A stretch of DNA of 44,670 nt. Source: Candidatus Hydrogenedentota bacterium. Lineage in GTDB: Bacteria > Hydrogenedentota > Hydrogenedentia > Hydrogenedentales > CAITNO01. The notes under the pieces were generated by a model that saw only the letters and a program-made list of their open reading frames with translations, did no database searches and was not told the DNA's origin. Positions 14,216 to 22,233 of this stretch are shown here, one piece after another (positions within the stretch are counted from its first letter, which is position 1; every line of letters starts with the position of its first letter). The DNA lies in NCBI GenBank assembly GCA_029776995.1, contig JAKOTZ010000168.1:1-44670 (forward strand). Reading direction: 5' to 3'. The translations under genes and the position numbers were made by a program.

Positions 14216-16534
14216 ATGATAACAGGCCTGTTTAAAAAGCTGCTTCGCGCCGGAATGGTTTTCGGCATCGCGGCGGGGATTTCGGTCGCCCTGCTGTGCA
14301 CCGTTGAAATGGCGTTGCGGTATTCCGGCTGGGGAGAAGACCGGTCACCCTTTATCCGCCGGGAGGCCCAGGGGAAGGTATGGCACGTCCGCAACTTCAA
14401 CTTCTACCGGCAGTTTTCAGGCACTCAGCCCCGGGATAATTTCTTTTTCGCGGTTCCAGACCGGAAAGCGCCCGACACCTGCCGGATTTTTGTTTTTGGC
14501 AGTTCAGCGGCCGCGGACTGGCCCACGGTGGGCACAGGCTTTTCCAGCATCCTCTGGCTGATGCTGGCTGAACGCTATCCCGGCGTCCAGTTCGAAGTGT
14601 ATAACTGCGCGGACGCGGGCGTGAACTCCCACATCATGCGGACGATGGCCAAAGCGTGCGAAAAATTTAAGCCGGATGTGTTTCTGGTCTATACCGGAAA
14701 CAATGAGTTGAACGGCCCCTTCGGAATAACTACGGCCATGCGTTCCGGCGCTGTCCCCTCCGCAGGCATGGCGCAAAGGCTGATCGCTCTGCGGGGACTG
14801 CGACTCACGCAGTTACGGGAAGCCTACACGACGCGACCGGGCAACCCGTACGGTTCCCAGAGCGGGTTCCCATACGCCTACCTGGCGCTGCGCCGCCTGC
14901 CCGGAACGCCTGAAATAGACCGGATAGTCCAGAACTACCGGGAAAACCTCACGGCCATCTGCCGATCGGCATCCAGAAGCGGCGCGCGAACGGTCCTGTG
15001 CACCCTCGCCGTCAACCTGCGGGACTGGGCCCCTGAAGATCCGGCCCACCTCGTTTCGCTTTCCCCGGAGGAGACTGAACGATGGGACCGCCTGTTCGAG
15101 GAGGGGATATCCCTGGCCGAACAGGGCAGGTGGGAGGATGCCCTGCAGCGCTATGACCAGGCGCGCGCGATCGACGATACCCACGCCGGCCTGTGGTGGC
15201 GTACAGCCCAATGCCTCCTCCGGCTGAACCGGAAAGACGAAGCGCGGCAGGCTTTTCAGGCGGCGCGAGACCGCGACTCGGCGCGCTGGTCCGCCACGCG
15301 GTCCTTCCTTAACGAAACCGTCCGTGAAGTCGCCCGCCGGGAGAGATCCGGCGGCGTTTTGTTGGCGGATGTGGAGAAATCGCTTGCTGAACGTTCGGAA
15401 GATGGCATCACGGGCGGCCAGTTTATTCCGGACAGCTGCCATTTCAGCTTCCGGGGACACTGGGAGGCTGCCCGGGCGATCCTGCCCGCGCTTGAATCGG
15501 CCCTGCCGGAAACTGTCCGCCAGAAACGGGCCGAGCCTGAATCGGCGGTATCCGAAGATGATATGGCCCTTCTGCTCCACAATGAACCGTCTCTCATGCT
15601 GACGTTTCTTCGGGGCCTGCAGGGCGTTGTCCAGACCGCGGAAAACCGGCAATACCTCCAGCGGCAGATCGACCAGTACGAACAGTACGCCCGTCAGCCG
15701 AATGACCCGCTGAAGCGCCTAAGCGCACTTGAATCCTATCGTGAAAAGGTAAAGAGGTGTCCATGCAGGGCTGCATTTGAGCTGGATGCCCTGTCGAGCT
15801 TTCCTCCCCGCGACCATGTCGCTTCCGGCCGGGAGCTCCTGGCGCAGTGCCCGCAATACGCCGTCGCGTATGTCGGCTTTCTGGAAAGGCTGCGTACGGA
15901 CCAGCAGTGGGAATCTCTCTGGGAGATATCCCGGTCAGCCCTGACCATGTTTCCGGAAGCCCCCAGTTTTTGGGTTCGTCATATCCAGGCGGCCAAACAT
16001 CTGGGTAACACCGATGAAGTGGCTAAAAAATTAACTGCCTGGCTAAAGCGGTTTCCATGGAGCGCAGACCTCTGGTATTGCCATGGTGATCTGGAATTTG
16101 AACGGCGCCGCACGCAGACCGCGGTTGACGCGTGGTTCACGGCCCTGCTGATCAGTCCGCCGCAGTGCCAGGCCCTAGGATGGCTGTCCGAGCTTTCCCC
16201 GGCAGAGATTACGGTTGATCCAGATCGCCTGCCCCGCAGGGTCATCCGCACGGATATGCTGCCTTTCTTTCTCGCGTGCCTGGATTACCTCAATAGCATC
16301 CCGCACGCGTCCGGCAACGGGGACAGCAGCACAGCAGGAGGCCATGCCAGCCCAAAAGCATCGGCAATCCTGAATGCCCTGGCCAACTCTCCCCTGAACG
16401 CGCCGGCCTACTGGCGAGACCAGCTGCTGGCTGCCGCCGCCGGCCTGGAAAATGAGGATAGGCCCGCCCCCGCCAAGGCTCTGCGCCAGCTGGCCGAACT
16501 GCTGCATACCGCATCGGGCACGCGTACGCCCTGA
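14216..16534 (+). CDS. Membrane-anchored SGNH-family hydrolase with TPR segment
   Basis: 772 residues. Residues 10-32 form a membrane anchor. A GDSL/SGNH-like hydrolase domain follows: FGSSAA (likely nucleophile Ser97), a conserved-Gly block NCADAGVNS (about 130-138), GNNE (161-164) and a late DSCH block with Asp406 and His409. Between the last two blocks lies a TPR-like pair of helices (about 295-360: EEGISLAEQGRWEDALQRYD). After the hydrolase part comes about 350 residues of helical, TPR-like sequence. SGNH enzymes with this build often act on acyl or acetyl esters of surface polysaccharide, but the substrate here is not known. The ILEI-domain protein and a WecA-type transferase follow on the same strand. 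The ribosome-binding site at the chosen ATG is poor. Confidence 0.7.
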   Translation: MITGLFKKLLRAGMVFGIAAGISVALLCTVEMALRYSGWGEDRSPFIRREAQGKVWHVRNFNFYRQFSGTQPRDNFFFAVPDRKAPDTCRIFVFGSSAAADWPTVGTGFSSILWLMLAERYPGVQFEVYNCADAGVNSHIMRTMAKACEKFKPDVFLVYTGNNELNGPFGITTAMRSGAVPSAGMAQRLIALRGLRLTQLREAYTTRPGNPYGSQSGFPYAYLALRRLPGTPEIDRIVQNYRENLTAICRSASRSGARTVLCTLAVNLRDWAPEDPAHLVSLSPEETERWDRLFEEGISLAEQGRWEDALQRYDQARAIDDTHAGLWWRTAQCLLRLNRKDEARQAFQAARDRDSARWSATRSFLNETVREVARRERSGGVLLADVEKSLAERSEDGITGGQFIPDSCHFSFRGHWEAARAILPALESALPETVRQKRAEPESAVSEDDMALLLHNEPSLMLTFLRGLQGVVQTAENRQYLQRQIDQYEQYARQPNDPLKRLSALESYREKVKRCPCRAAFELDALSSFPPRDHVASGRELLAQCPQYAVAYVGFLERLRTDQQWESLWEISRSALTMFPEAPSFWVRHIQAAKHLGNTDEVAKKLTAWLKRFPWSADLWYCHGDLEFERRRTQTAVDAWFTALLISPPQCQALGWLSELSPAEITVDPDRLPRRVIRTDMLPFFLACLDYLNSIPHASGNGDSSTAGGHASPKASAILNALANSPLNAPAYWRDQLLAAAAGLENEDRPAPAKALRQLAELLHTASGTRTP

Positions 16535-16675
16535 AGCCTTTTTTATCCCGAGACAGGACAACGTGGCATACTATCCGGCAAGCCTCCCGAGGGAGCCATA
16601 TAACCTATCAAAAAGGAAAATCCTCTGAGTTCTTCTCGCGCGCAACAGAACCGGAGTTACAGCGCCCCGCGCCAA

Positions 16676-17686
16676 TTGATTATCACGTGGGCGATCACGG
16701 GACTGCTGTTTCTCCTGTTTAACCTGCTCTGGTGGCCCGCGGAGTACCGGCGGCTGGCGGCTGACCCGGAACGTTTCCCCGAGCAGGCCAAGGTGTTGCT
16801 GCAGTCCGGCAAACGGGAAGAAGCACTGCGCATGCTGGAAGAGGGGCTCTCCAGATTTCATCCGCCCGCGCCCGATCCGTGGAATGCCTATGCCGGACTG
16901 ATTCGCGGACCGGCAAAGATCCAGGCATCCCTGCGCGCCGGATGGCTCTCCTGGAGGATGAACCGGGGCGGTGCGGATCAGCTGCTGGAGCTCAGCCGGA
17001 AAGCATGCGGCGCCTGGCCCTGCTGCGCGGGAGCACCCGAGGCTAATGAAACCACGGCCGGACTTGCCCGGTGCTGGCAGCTCGCGCTTGGCCTGCCGGA
17101 GAATTTTTCGTTTTCTCTCCGCGACCTGGCGGCCCTGGCCTGGTTAACCGGCGGGCGGGTCTCCTGTGACGGCATGATCGGCGCCACCGGATTCCGAACG
17201 GATAGGCTCCTCGCGGTCTGGAGCCCAGGCGCGGATGCCCGCGCGGGCGTCCTGATTGCGCTGGGCAGCACGGTCTACACGGACACCAGGCGGGGCATGC
17301 ACGTAGCCCTGCTGACGCCCGGCCTGGACCAGCCCACGCCAACTTTCTACTGTTTCGATTTCTGGAACGGCGAAGAAACCGCCCGGGAATTCAGTCGTAT
17401 TCTCAAGTCCGCGCCCACCGGAACCATCGGGATTTTCGCGGTCACCCAGGACAGCCGGCTCAATTTCAGCGATTCCGCCGAGCAGTGCCTGGCGGAGTTC
17501 GGCATACCCGTTGAAGCCTGGGAAAATGGCCACCTGGTTTCTTTCGGGCTTCGGCACGCGTTCTGCGCGATCGGCGCCCGGGGAGCCCCCGCAGGCACGG
17601 CCATGGCCGCCTGGTCTCCCCATACCTGGCGCGGCACGCCCGGCCATCCCGTATCCTGCATGGTATACCCGGAGCACAGCCCATGA
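16676..17686 (+). CDS. Membrane protein with C-terminal ILEI/PANDER-like domain
   Basis: 336 residues from the TTG at 16676, which has no ribosome-binding site. The frame is open back to 16604, and a CTG at 16625 has AAGGA 7 nt upstream. That start would add 17 polar and basic residues before the membrane segment (IITWAITGLLFLLFNLLWW). Residues about 50-75 look like a TPR helix pair. Roughly from residue 195 the sequence follows the ILEI/PANDER (FAM3-type) domain layout: a GMHVALLTPG strand, FDFWNGEE, a P-x-G-T-I-G-I-F-A-V turn, LNFSDSAEQCLAEFG and a final AFCAIGARG strand. The role is unknown. It ends in a 4-nt ATGA overlap with the WecA-like gene, so it is cotranslated with it. Confidence 0.65.
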   Translation: MIITWAITGLLFLLFNLLWWPAEYRRLAADPERFPEQAKVLLQSGKREEALRMLEEGLSRFHPPAPDPWNAYAGLIRGPAKIQASLRAGWLSWRMNRGGADQLLELSRKACGAWPCCAGAPEANETTAGLARCWQLALGLPENFSFSLRDLAALAWLTGGRVSCDGMIGATGFRTDRLLAVWSPGADARAGVLIALGSTVYTDTRRGMHVALLTPGLDQPTPTFYCFDFWNGEETAREFSRILKSAPTGTIGIFAVTQDSRLNFSDSAEQCLAEFGIPVEAWENGHLVSFGLRHAFCAIGARGAPAGTAMAAWSPHTWRGTPGHPVSCMVYPEHSP

Positions 17687-18792
17687 TTTTCCCCGGTCCG
17701 CTGGAGTATCTGCTGACCACCGCGGTGGCGTTTCTGGTCGCCGTGGCCACGACACCGCTGTTTCGCGCCGTAGCCCGACGGTACGGCATTCTGGACCATC
17801 CCGTCCTGCCCCGAAAAATCCACGCCAGATCTGTTCCCTACCTGGGTGGCATGGCTTTTTTAACGGCCTATCTGGCCGTGCTGGTGGAATCCATCTGGCG
17901 GCGGCCCGAACTCATCGCCCCCGTGCATTACCCCCTCGCCGCGCTGGGCACGGTCATCATATTGCTCGGATTGGCCGACGATATTTTCGATCTGTCAGGA
18001 ATAGTGAAATTGCTGGTTGAACTGGCAGTAGGCGGTCTGCTGTATTACTGGGCCGTTGGGGAACAGGGGCTCGCGAAACCCCTCCATGCGATTGTCGACC
18101 TTGGGCCATTCGCGCCCGCAATCGCCGCGCTCTGGGTGGCCGGGGTCATGAACGCGATTAATTTCACCGACGGCCTGGACGGCCTGGCCGCCGGCCTGGT
18201 CGCCATAGCGTCCGCCATGCTCCTGGTCGTCGGCATCATCAACCAGCAGCCGGCCACCTGCCTCGTCATGGCCACGCTGCTGGGTTCCTGCCTGGGTTTT
18301 CTGGTGTATAACTTTCATCCCGCGTCGATTTTCATGGGAGATGCCGGCGCGCTGTTTCTGGGCTTCATGCTCGGGGGCGCCACGCTTGTGGAACAGCAGA
18401 AAGGCGCCGCGGTTGTCGCGCTGCTGGTGCCCGTAATTACGATTGCGCTTCCTATCGCGGATACCCTGCTCAGTTTTCTGAGACGCCTGCGCAGGGCGCG
18501 TGAAGGGCAGTTTTTCCATCCGGACCGGGAACACCTGCATCACCGGCTGCTGGCCCTGGGCCTGAATCAGCGGCGCGCCGTGCTGACCATGTATCTTTTT
18601 TCGTTCTTCATGGGGCTGCTGGCCATCCTGGCCGGCGTGCTTCCCGGCCGCCTGAAACCGGCGGTGCCGTTCGCGGCTGCCGCGTTTACTGCCGCGGCGG
18701 TATTATGGCTGCACCGTCTGGAACAGCGGCAACGGTCGAAAGAACAGGCATCCGCAACCATCCGCATCGATGACCCTAACATTCCCGCCTGA
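17683..18792 (+). CDS. Undecaprenyl-phosphate sugar-1-phosphate transferase (WecA/MraY family)
   Basis: 369 residues with about ten hydrophobic helices. It transfers a UDP-HexNAc 1-phosphate (probably GlcNAc) to undecaprenyl phosphate to start surface-polymer synthesis. Family signatures are clear: RKIHARSVPYLGG near the N-terminus, GLADDIFDLSG, NFTDGLDGLAAGL (Asn160, Asp163 and Asp166 are the Mg/active-site block), NFHPASIFMGDAGALFLG, and DREHLHHRLLALG in the cytoplasmic loop. These fit WecA/TagO better than MraY, which has a different last motif. It is coupled by ATGA overlap to the preceding ILEI-domain gene, so the three-gene cluster probably serves envelope polysaccharide. The nucleotide-sugar specificity cannot be read from the sequence. 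Confidence 0.88.
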   Translation: MIFPGPLEYLLTTAVAFLVAVATTPLFRAVARRYGILDHPVLPRKIHARSVPYLGGMAFLTAYLAVLVESIWRRPELIAPVHYPLAALGTVIILLGLADDIFDLSGIVKLLVELAVGGLLYYWAVGEQGLAKPLHAIVDLGPFAPAIAALWVAGVMNAINFTDGLDGLAAGLVAIASAMLLVVGIINQQPATCLVMATLLGSCLGFLVYNFHPASIFMGDAGALFLGFMLGGATLVEQQKGAAVVALLVPVITIALPIADTLLSFLRRLRRAREGQFFHPDREHLHHRLLALGLNQRRAVLTMYLFSFFMGLLAILAGVLPGRLKPAVPFAAAAFTAAAVLWLHRLEQRQRSKEQASATIRIDDPNIPA

Positions 18793-18826
18793 GTCCTGCG
18801 CGTCTTACCACAGCACAGAACCAGGA

Positions 18827-18855
18827 CCGCCGGCGGGGACGTTCCCCGCCGGCGG
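18827..18855. terminator. Strong GC hairpin between convergent genes
   Basis: A perfect 13-bp stem (CCGCCGGCGGGGA with its complement) and a 3-nt loop sit between the WecA-like gene (plus) and the first porin gene (minus). No U-run follows on either strand. It probably ends transcription from both sides, perhaps with Rho. Confidence 0.6.
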
Positions 18856-18896
18856 CGCGAGCAGGAGGATGGAGCAGGTGAGTTCCACACGGAAGG

Positions 18897-20219
18897 TCAG
18901 AAGCTGATCTGAGTCTCTATGAAGAGGTAGTCGTAATCATCATCTCCGGATCCGTTCCAGGCCAGCAGCCCGTTACCGATAAACCGGTTATCCGCCAGGC
19001 CGTCGTTGCCGAAGAAATGCACGTACCCGGCGTTAAAGGTCAGGTCCTCGCTGTAGGCGTAGCTGCCATAGAGCCCCAGTTCCAGGCCGATGTTTCTGTC
19101 CGCCCGGCGGCTGCCGAAGAGCCCGCTGGAGACCAGCGCCCGTTCATCCGCTACAAAGTAACCGCCAACCAGCTGCAGCGTTACGGCTTCGGTGGGGGTG
19201 AGGTCCAGGCCAAGGCCGTAATAGAAGAAGTTGCTCTCGTCCGTGTTGGCGAAGAATTCCGTGTACTCGTAGTTGGAGAAAAGGCGGTTGAACGGAAGGG
19301 TCCGGTCATTGGACCACGGGCTGTTGTCCGGATCTCCGCCATCCAGCCACGAAAACCGCGCGAACAGCCTGGGTTTCCAGGTAATGTCGAAGGTATAGCC
19401 GGCCTGGGCAAATACCCCGAAACTGTCGTACTTCACGTCAGCCTCGCCGAATCCGGCCGGACACGCGGAAGGCAGCCCATCCACGTCCCCGAACTGATAG
19501 GCGCCTTCCACCTCATAATCGAAAGCGCCGAATACGCCGGCAGCGCGGATGCCAACCGTGTGCAGGTCCACATCGAAGGCGGTCAGGAAATTATCGTCCC
19601 GGACATAGAACCAGTAGGCGTCAAACGTATGGTCCTCGATGGCGGTAACGGAGGCGTACACCCCGTAGAAATCCAGGTCGTCCGACCCAAAATCACTGGT
19701 CACGGTTTCTCCCAGTTTTGCCGCAAAGCCGTCCACCCTGAATGCCTCATCGACCCAGGACAGGCGGATTGCGTCGAAAGAGAGCCCCTGGTAAAACGAC
19801 GCGGCGTCGTTCACTCCGACCAGCCACTGGCTTCCAAACGCAAGTTCCTGGCGACCGACTCTAAGCTGAATCGGCGTACCCCACATATTTCGGGCTTCGA
19901 TATACGCCTGGTATATCTCAACATCATCGGAACTGTTCGCGCGGCCGTCAATTCCACGGAGATAGTCCGACCGGAAATCCTCACCCCAGAGATCAAAGCT
20001 GTCCAGCTCCACGAAAGCCGTCACTTCATCGGTGAAATCCGCCTTTACACTCAGCCGGGTGCGCTGTTCAATGTAGGAAAGATCCCCCAGGCTGTCCAGG
20101 TTGTAATAGTTCCCCCGAATCCGCAGGCTTCCGCCAACTTCCACATTCTGCAGTTCGGCGTAAAGTGGACCCGCCAAAAACAGTACGGCTGCCAAAGGCA
20201 AGATATAGCGTCGGTTCAT
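18897..20219 (-). CDS. AlgE-like outer-membrane beta-barrel protein, copy 1
   Basis: 440 residues with a signal peptide (MNRRYILPLAAVLFLAGPLYA, cut before ELQN). The mature part is a chain of alternating amphipathic strands rich in aromatic and acidic residues, and it ends in a terminal Phe (LFIETQISF) as outer-membrane barrels do. The pattern of R-x-R near the start, EQRTRLSVKADF, VEIYQAYIEARN, LRVGRQELAFGS and LSFDAIRLSW matches the alginate-export (AlgE-like) family. AAGGAG stands 8 nt before the chosen ATG. The frame also runs upstream to an in-frame ATG at 20303, which would destroy the signal peptide position. It is a clear paralogue of the gene at 20756-22069 (ELQNVEVGG start, FVELDSxDxWGEDFRS). 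The transported substrate is unknown. Confidence 0.82.
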   Translation of the reverse strand: MNRRYILPLAAVLFLAGPLYAELQNVEVGGSLRIRGNYYNLDSLGDLSYIEQRTRLSVKADFTDEVTAFVELDSFDLWGEDFRSDYLRGIDGRANSSDDVEIYQAYIEARNMWGTPIQLRVGRQELAFGSQWLVGVNDAASFYQGLSFDAIRLSWVDEAFRVDGFAAKLGETVTSDFGSDDLDFYGVYASVTAIEDHTFDAYWFYVRDDNFLTAFDVDLHTVGIRAAGVFGAFDYEVEGAYQFGDVDGLPSACPAGFGEADVKYDSFGVFAQAGYTFDITWKPRLFARFSWLDGGDPDNSPWSNDRTLPFNRLFSNYEYTEFFANTDESNFFYYGLGLDLTPTEAVTLQLVGGYFVADERALVSSGLFGSRRADRNIGLELGLYGSYAYSEDLTFNAGYVHFFGNDGLADNRFIGNGLLAWNGSGDDDYDYLFIETQISF

Positions 20220-20300
20220 AGATATTCTCCTTGTCAGTGTTTGTTGAGTTCGACTCGTGTATACGCGCAAATCAGAAATCAGGTCCCGCTGCGTTGCTGA

Positions 20301-20312
20301 CATCCCTCCTTT
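20301..20312 (-). promoter_or_regulatory. AAAGGAGGGATG element, porin 1 leader
   Basis: The string is a perfect match to the 16S anti-Shine-Dalgarno, followed at once by ATG (20301-20303). The ATG is in frame with porin 1, 28 codons upstream of its start, but its spacing from the AGGAGG core is too short for good initiation. The same string lies in the porin 2 leader at 22219-22230. It may be a ribosome standby site or part of an RNA fold. Confidence 0.4.
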
Positions 20313-20357
20313 CCTGCGGCAGTCTGACCCGATCCTGAAACTGTTGCTGATCCGGCA

Positions 20358-20380
20358 GTCTCCTCTTGCGGTCCGGAGAC
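20358..20380 (-). promoter_or_regulatory. Leader hairpin with ACCGCA loop, porin 1
   Basis: In the minus-strand transcript GTCTCC pairs with GGAGAC around an 11-nt loop that contains ACCGCA. A hairpin with different stem bases but the same loop hexamer lies in the porin 2 leader (22234-22255). The matching loop and changed stem suggest a structured RNA element, though two examples are not proof. Confidence 0.4.
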
Positions 20381-20689
20381 CCGGGATCACGGCCCGGATC
20401 CCCGGCACCGCACTGGGCTGACGCAAATCTGATTCAAGGAGGGCAATCCATGTGCCAAAAAAATCGTATGGCCGGCCTGCTCTTGCCGCGCTTGTAAAAT
20501 TTTTTCTAAGTTCAATTTTTTGAATTGTTTAAGAAAAAGTTTTGCCATGGTCACGGCTTAACGATTATTGGAAGCCCGATACCATACCGTCTTATTGATG
20601 CGCTTATCCTACCCACCGGTAGTTTTTTAAATCTCCCGGCTCTGCGGGCAGATTCCACCCCTATCCCCCCGGCAGATGATTTTTCTCGC

Positions 20690-20733
20690 AAAAGAAAAAA
20701 AGAACTCCCCGGCCGGGGAAGCCGACCGGGGAG
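20690..20733 (-). terminator. Rho-independent terminator of porin 2
   Basis: On the minus strand CTCCCCGG pairs with CCGGGGAG (20726-20733 with 20705-20712). A T-rich run (TTCTTTTTTTCTTTTG) follows directly. It lies about 25 nt after the porin 2 stop codon. Confidence 0.88.
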
Positions 20734-20755
20734 CGAAGCGCCTTCAGAAATGACC

Positions 20756-22069
20756 TCAGAAGGAGATCATCATTTCGGCGAAGACATAGTCGTAATCATC
20801 GTCATCAGCGATGCCGATGTTGGTCAGGCCGTTGTTGTCAACCACCTGCACATCGTTGTCATCAGCCGTGGCGAAGAAGTGGGCATAACCGGCGCGGAAC
20901 GCCAGGTCTTCGGTGTAGTTGTACTTGCCGACCAGGCTCAGTTCCCAGCCCAGATCGCCGTCCGTGCCATAGTCTTCATCCGCATCGAAGTACTTGCCGG
21001 CCAGTTTCAGGGAAACGGCTTCCGTCGGCATCGCTTCGACCGCAAGGCCATACACGAAGATGTTGCTCAGGTTGGCGGCGCCCACGTTGTCCAGGAAGTA
21101 GCTGTATTCTTTGTCGCTGAACAGCCGGTTGAAGGGCAGTTCGCGGTCATTGGACCAGCAGCTTTCATCCGGATCGCCACCATCGTACCAGGCGAACAGG
21201 GCGGACACGCGGGGCTGCCAGGCGACGTCGAAGGTGTAGCCAAGGTCAGCACTCACGGCCCAGGCCTGGTAATCGACATCCGCTTCGCCGAAGCCAAACG
21301 GGCAGGCGGAGGGCTGTCCGTCAACTTCGCCAAACTGGTAAGCGACTTCAACGTCGAAATCGAAGCCGCCCATTTTGCCAGCGCCGCGCAGGCCGACGGT
21401 GTGGATGTCAACGTTGTCGCCCAGCAGGACTTCGTCATCGCGGACATACAGCCAGTAAGCGTCGATCACGACATCTTCGATGCCCATGTAGGACCCGTAA
21501 ATGCCATACAGATCGATGTCATCGGAAGCGAAATCGCTGATGATGGTGTCGGCCAGTTTCGCGGTGAACGCGTCAACGCGGAAGGTGTCGGTCACATACG
21601 CCAGACGGATGGCGTCAAAGGACAGGCCACGGAACAGGGCTTCCGTGTCATTGTTGCCCAGCAGGAATTCACTGCCGAATACCAGTTCCTGACGGCCGAC
21701 CCGCATCATGAGGGGCGTTCCCCACATTTCGCGGGCTTCGATGTAGGCCTGGTAGAATTCGACGTCATCCGTGCTGGCCTGGCGGCCATCGGCGCCGGTG
21801 AAGTAATTGGAACGAAAATCTTCGCCCCAAATGTCATAGCTGTCCAGCTCCACGAACGCCGTCACGTTGTCCGTGAAATCCGCTTTCACGTTCAGCTGCG
21901 TGCGCTGTTCGTAGAAGGAGATCTCCTGATCCTGGCCGTCATCCAGGGACCAGTAGTTGCCGCGGATGTGCAGTTTGCCACCCACTTCCACATTCTGCAG
22001 TTCAGCGGTCGCAATGCCGCCCAGCGTCAGGACGAGCGCTGCCAAAACGATCATTTTCATCGTACGCAT
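20756..22069 (-). CDS. AlgE-like outer-membrane beta-barrel protein, copy 2
   Basis: 437 residues with a signal peptide (MKMIVLAALVLTLGGIATA, cut before ELQN). It is a close paralogue of the 18897-20219 product along its whole length, with the same ELQNVEVGG mature start, YEQRTQLNVKADF, VELDSYDIWGEDFRS, FYQAYIEAREMWGTPL, RVGRQELVFGS and terminal Phe (MMISF). Loops between strands differ most, as is usual in porins. Two starts are possible: ATG at 22069 (AGGAG 9 nt upstream), or ATG at 22060, which overlaps the stop of a 54-codon upstream frame as ATGA. It has a strong promoter about 314 nt upstream and a strong terminator, so it is probably highly expressed as one gene. Confidence 0.83.
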   Translation of the reverse strand: MRTMKMIVLAALVLTLGGIATAELQNVEVGGKLHIRGNYWSLDDGQDQEISFYEQRTQLNVKADFTDNVTAFVELDSYDIWGEDFRSNYFTGADGRQASTDDVEFYQAYIEAREMWGTPLMMRVGRQELVFGSEFLLGNNDTEALFRGLSFDAIRLAYVTDTFRVDAFTAKLADTIISDFASDDIDLYGIYGSYMGIEDVVIDAYWLYVRDDEVLLGDNVDIHTVGLRGAGKMGGFDFDVEVAYQFGEVDGQPSACPFGFGEADVDYQAWAVSADLGYTFDVAWQPRVSALFAWYDGGDPDESCWSNDRELPFNRLFSDKEYSYFLDNVGAANLSNIFVYGLAVEAMPTEAVSLKLAGKYFDADEDYGTDGDLGWELSLVGKYNYTEDLAFRAGYAHFFATADDNDVQVVDNNGLTNIGIADDDDYDYVFAEMMISF

Positions 22070-22221
22070 GTACGTATTCTCCTATGTTGTTTGCATTGAC
22101 CAACTTCTGTCACGCGACTCGCATGACACGGATACCGGACCCGGTCCGGCACCCTCGATATATCGCCACATCTGAGCCCGTTCCGCACGGAGTTATGGCC
22201 CCTACGGCCTTTAACGCGCAT
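22057..22221 (-). other. Possible 54-codon upstream frame in porin 2 leader
   Basis: A frame from the ATG at 22219-22221, preceded by AAAGGAGGG, runs 54 codons and ends in TGA at 22057-22059. That TGA overlaps the ATG of porin 2 codon 4 as ATGA. The peptide would be Arg- and Cys-rich and does not resemble a known protein. It may be translated only for coupling, or not at all. Confidence 0.25.
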
Positions 22222-22233
22222 CCCTCCTTTCTG

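Larger units (their letters stand above)
20220..20755. other. Long leader of porin 1 and spacer to porin 2
   Basis: This 536-bp stretch has no gene that I accept. In transcript order for porin 1 (minus strand) it holds: the porin 2 terminator (20690-20733); an AT-rich block at 20495-20545 that probably contains the promoter, though no clean hexamer pair was found; the string CCCTCCTT (20436-20443); a 6-bp hairpin with ACCGCA in its loop (20358-20380); an imperfect duplication in which AGACTGCCG and TCAGCAAC each occur twice (20293-20361); AAAGGAGGGATG (20301-20312); and the porin 1 ribosome-binding site. Confidence 0.55.

Noticed and set aside
20525-22099. A 524-codon plus-strand frame across porin 2
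   Set aside because: Runs through the porin 2 terminator and opposite its coding sequence; no ribosome-binding site at its start.
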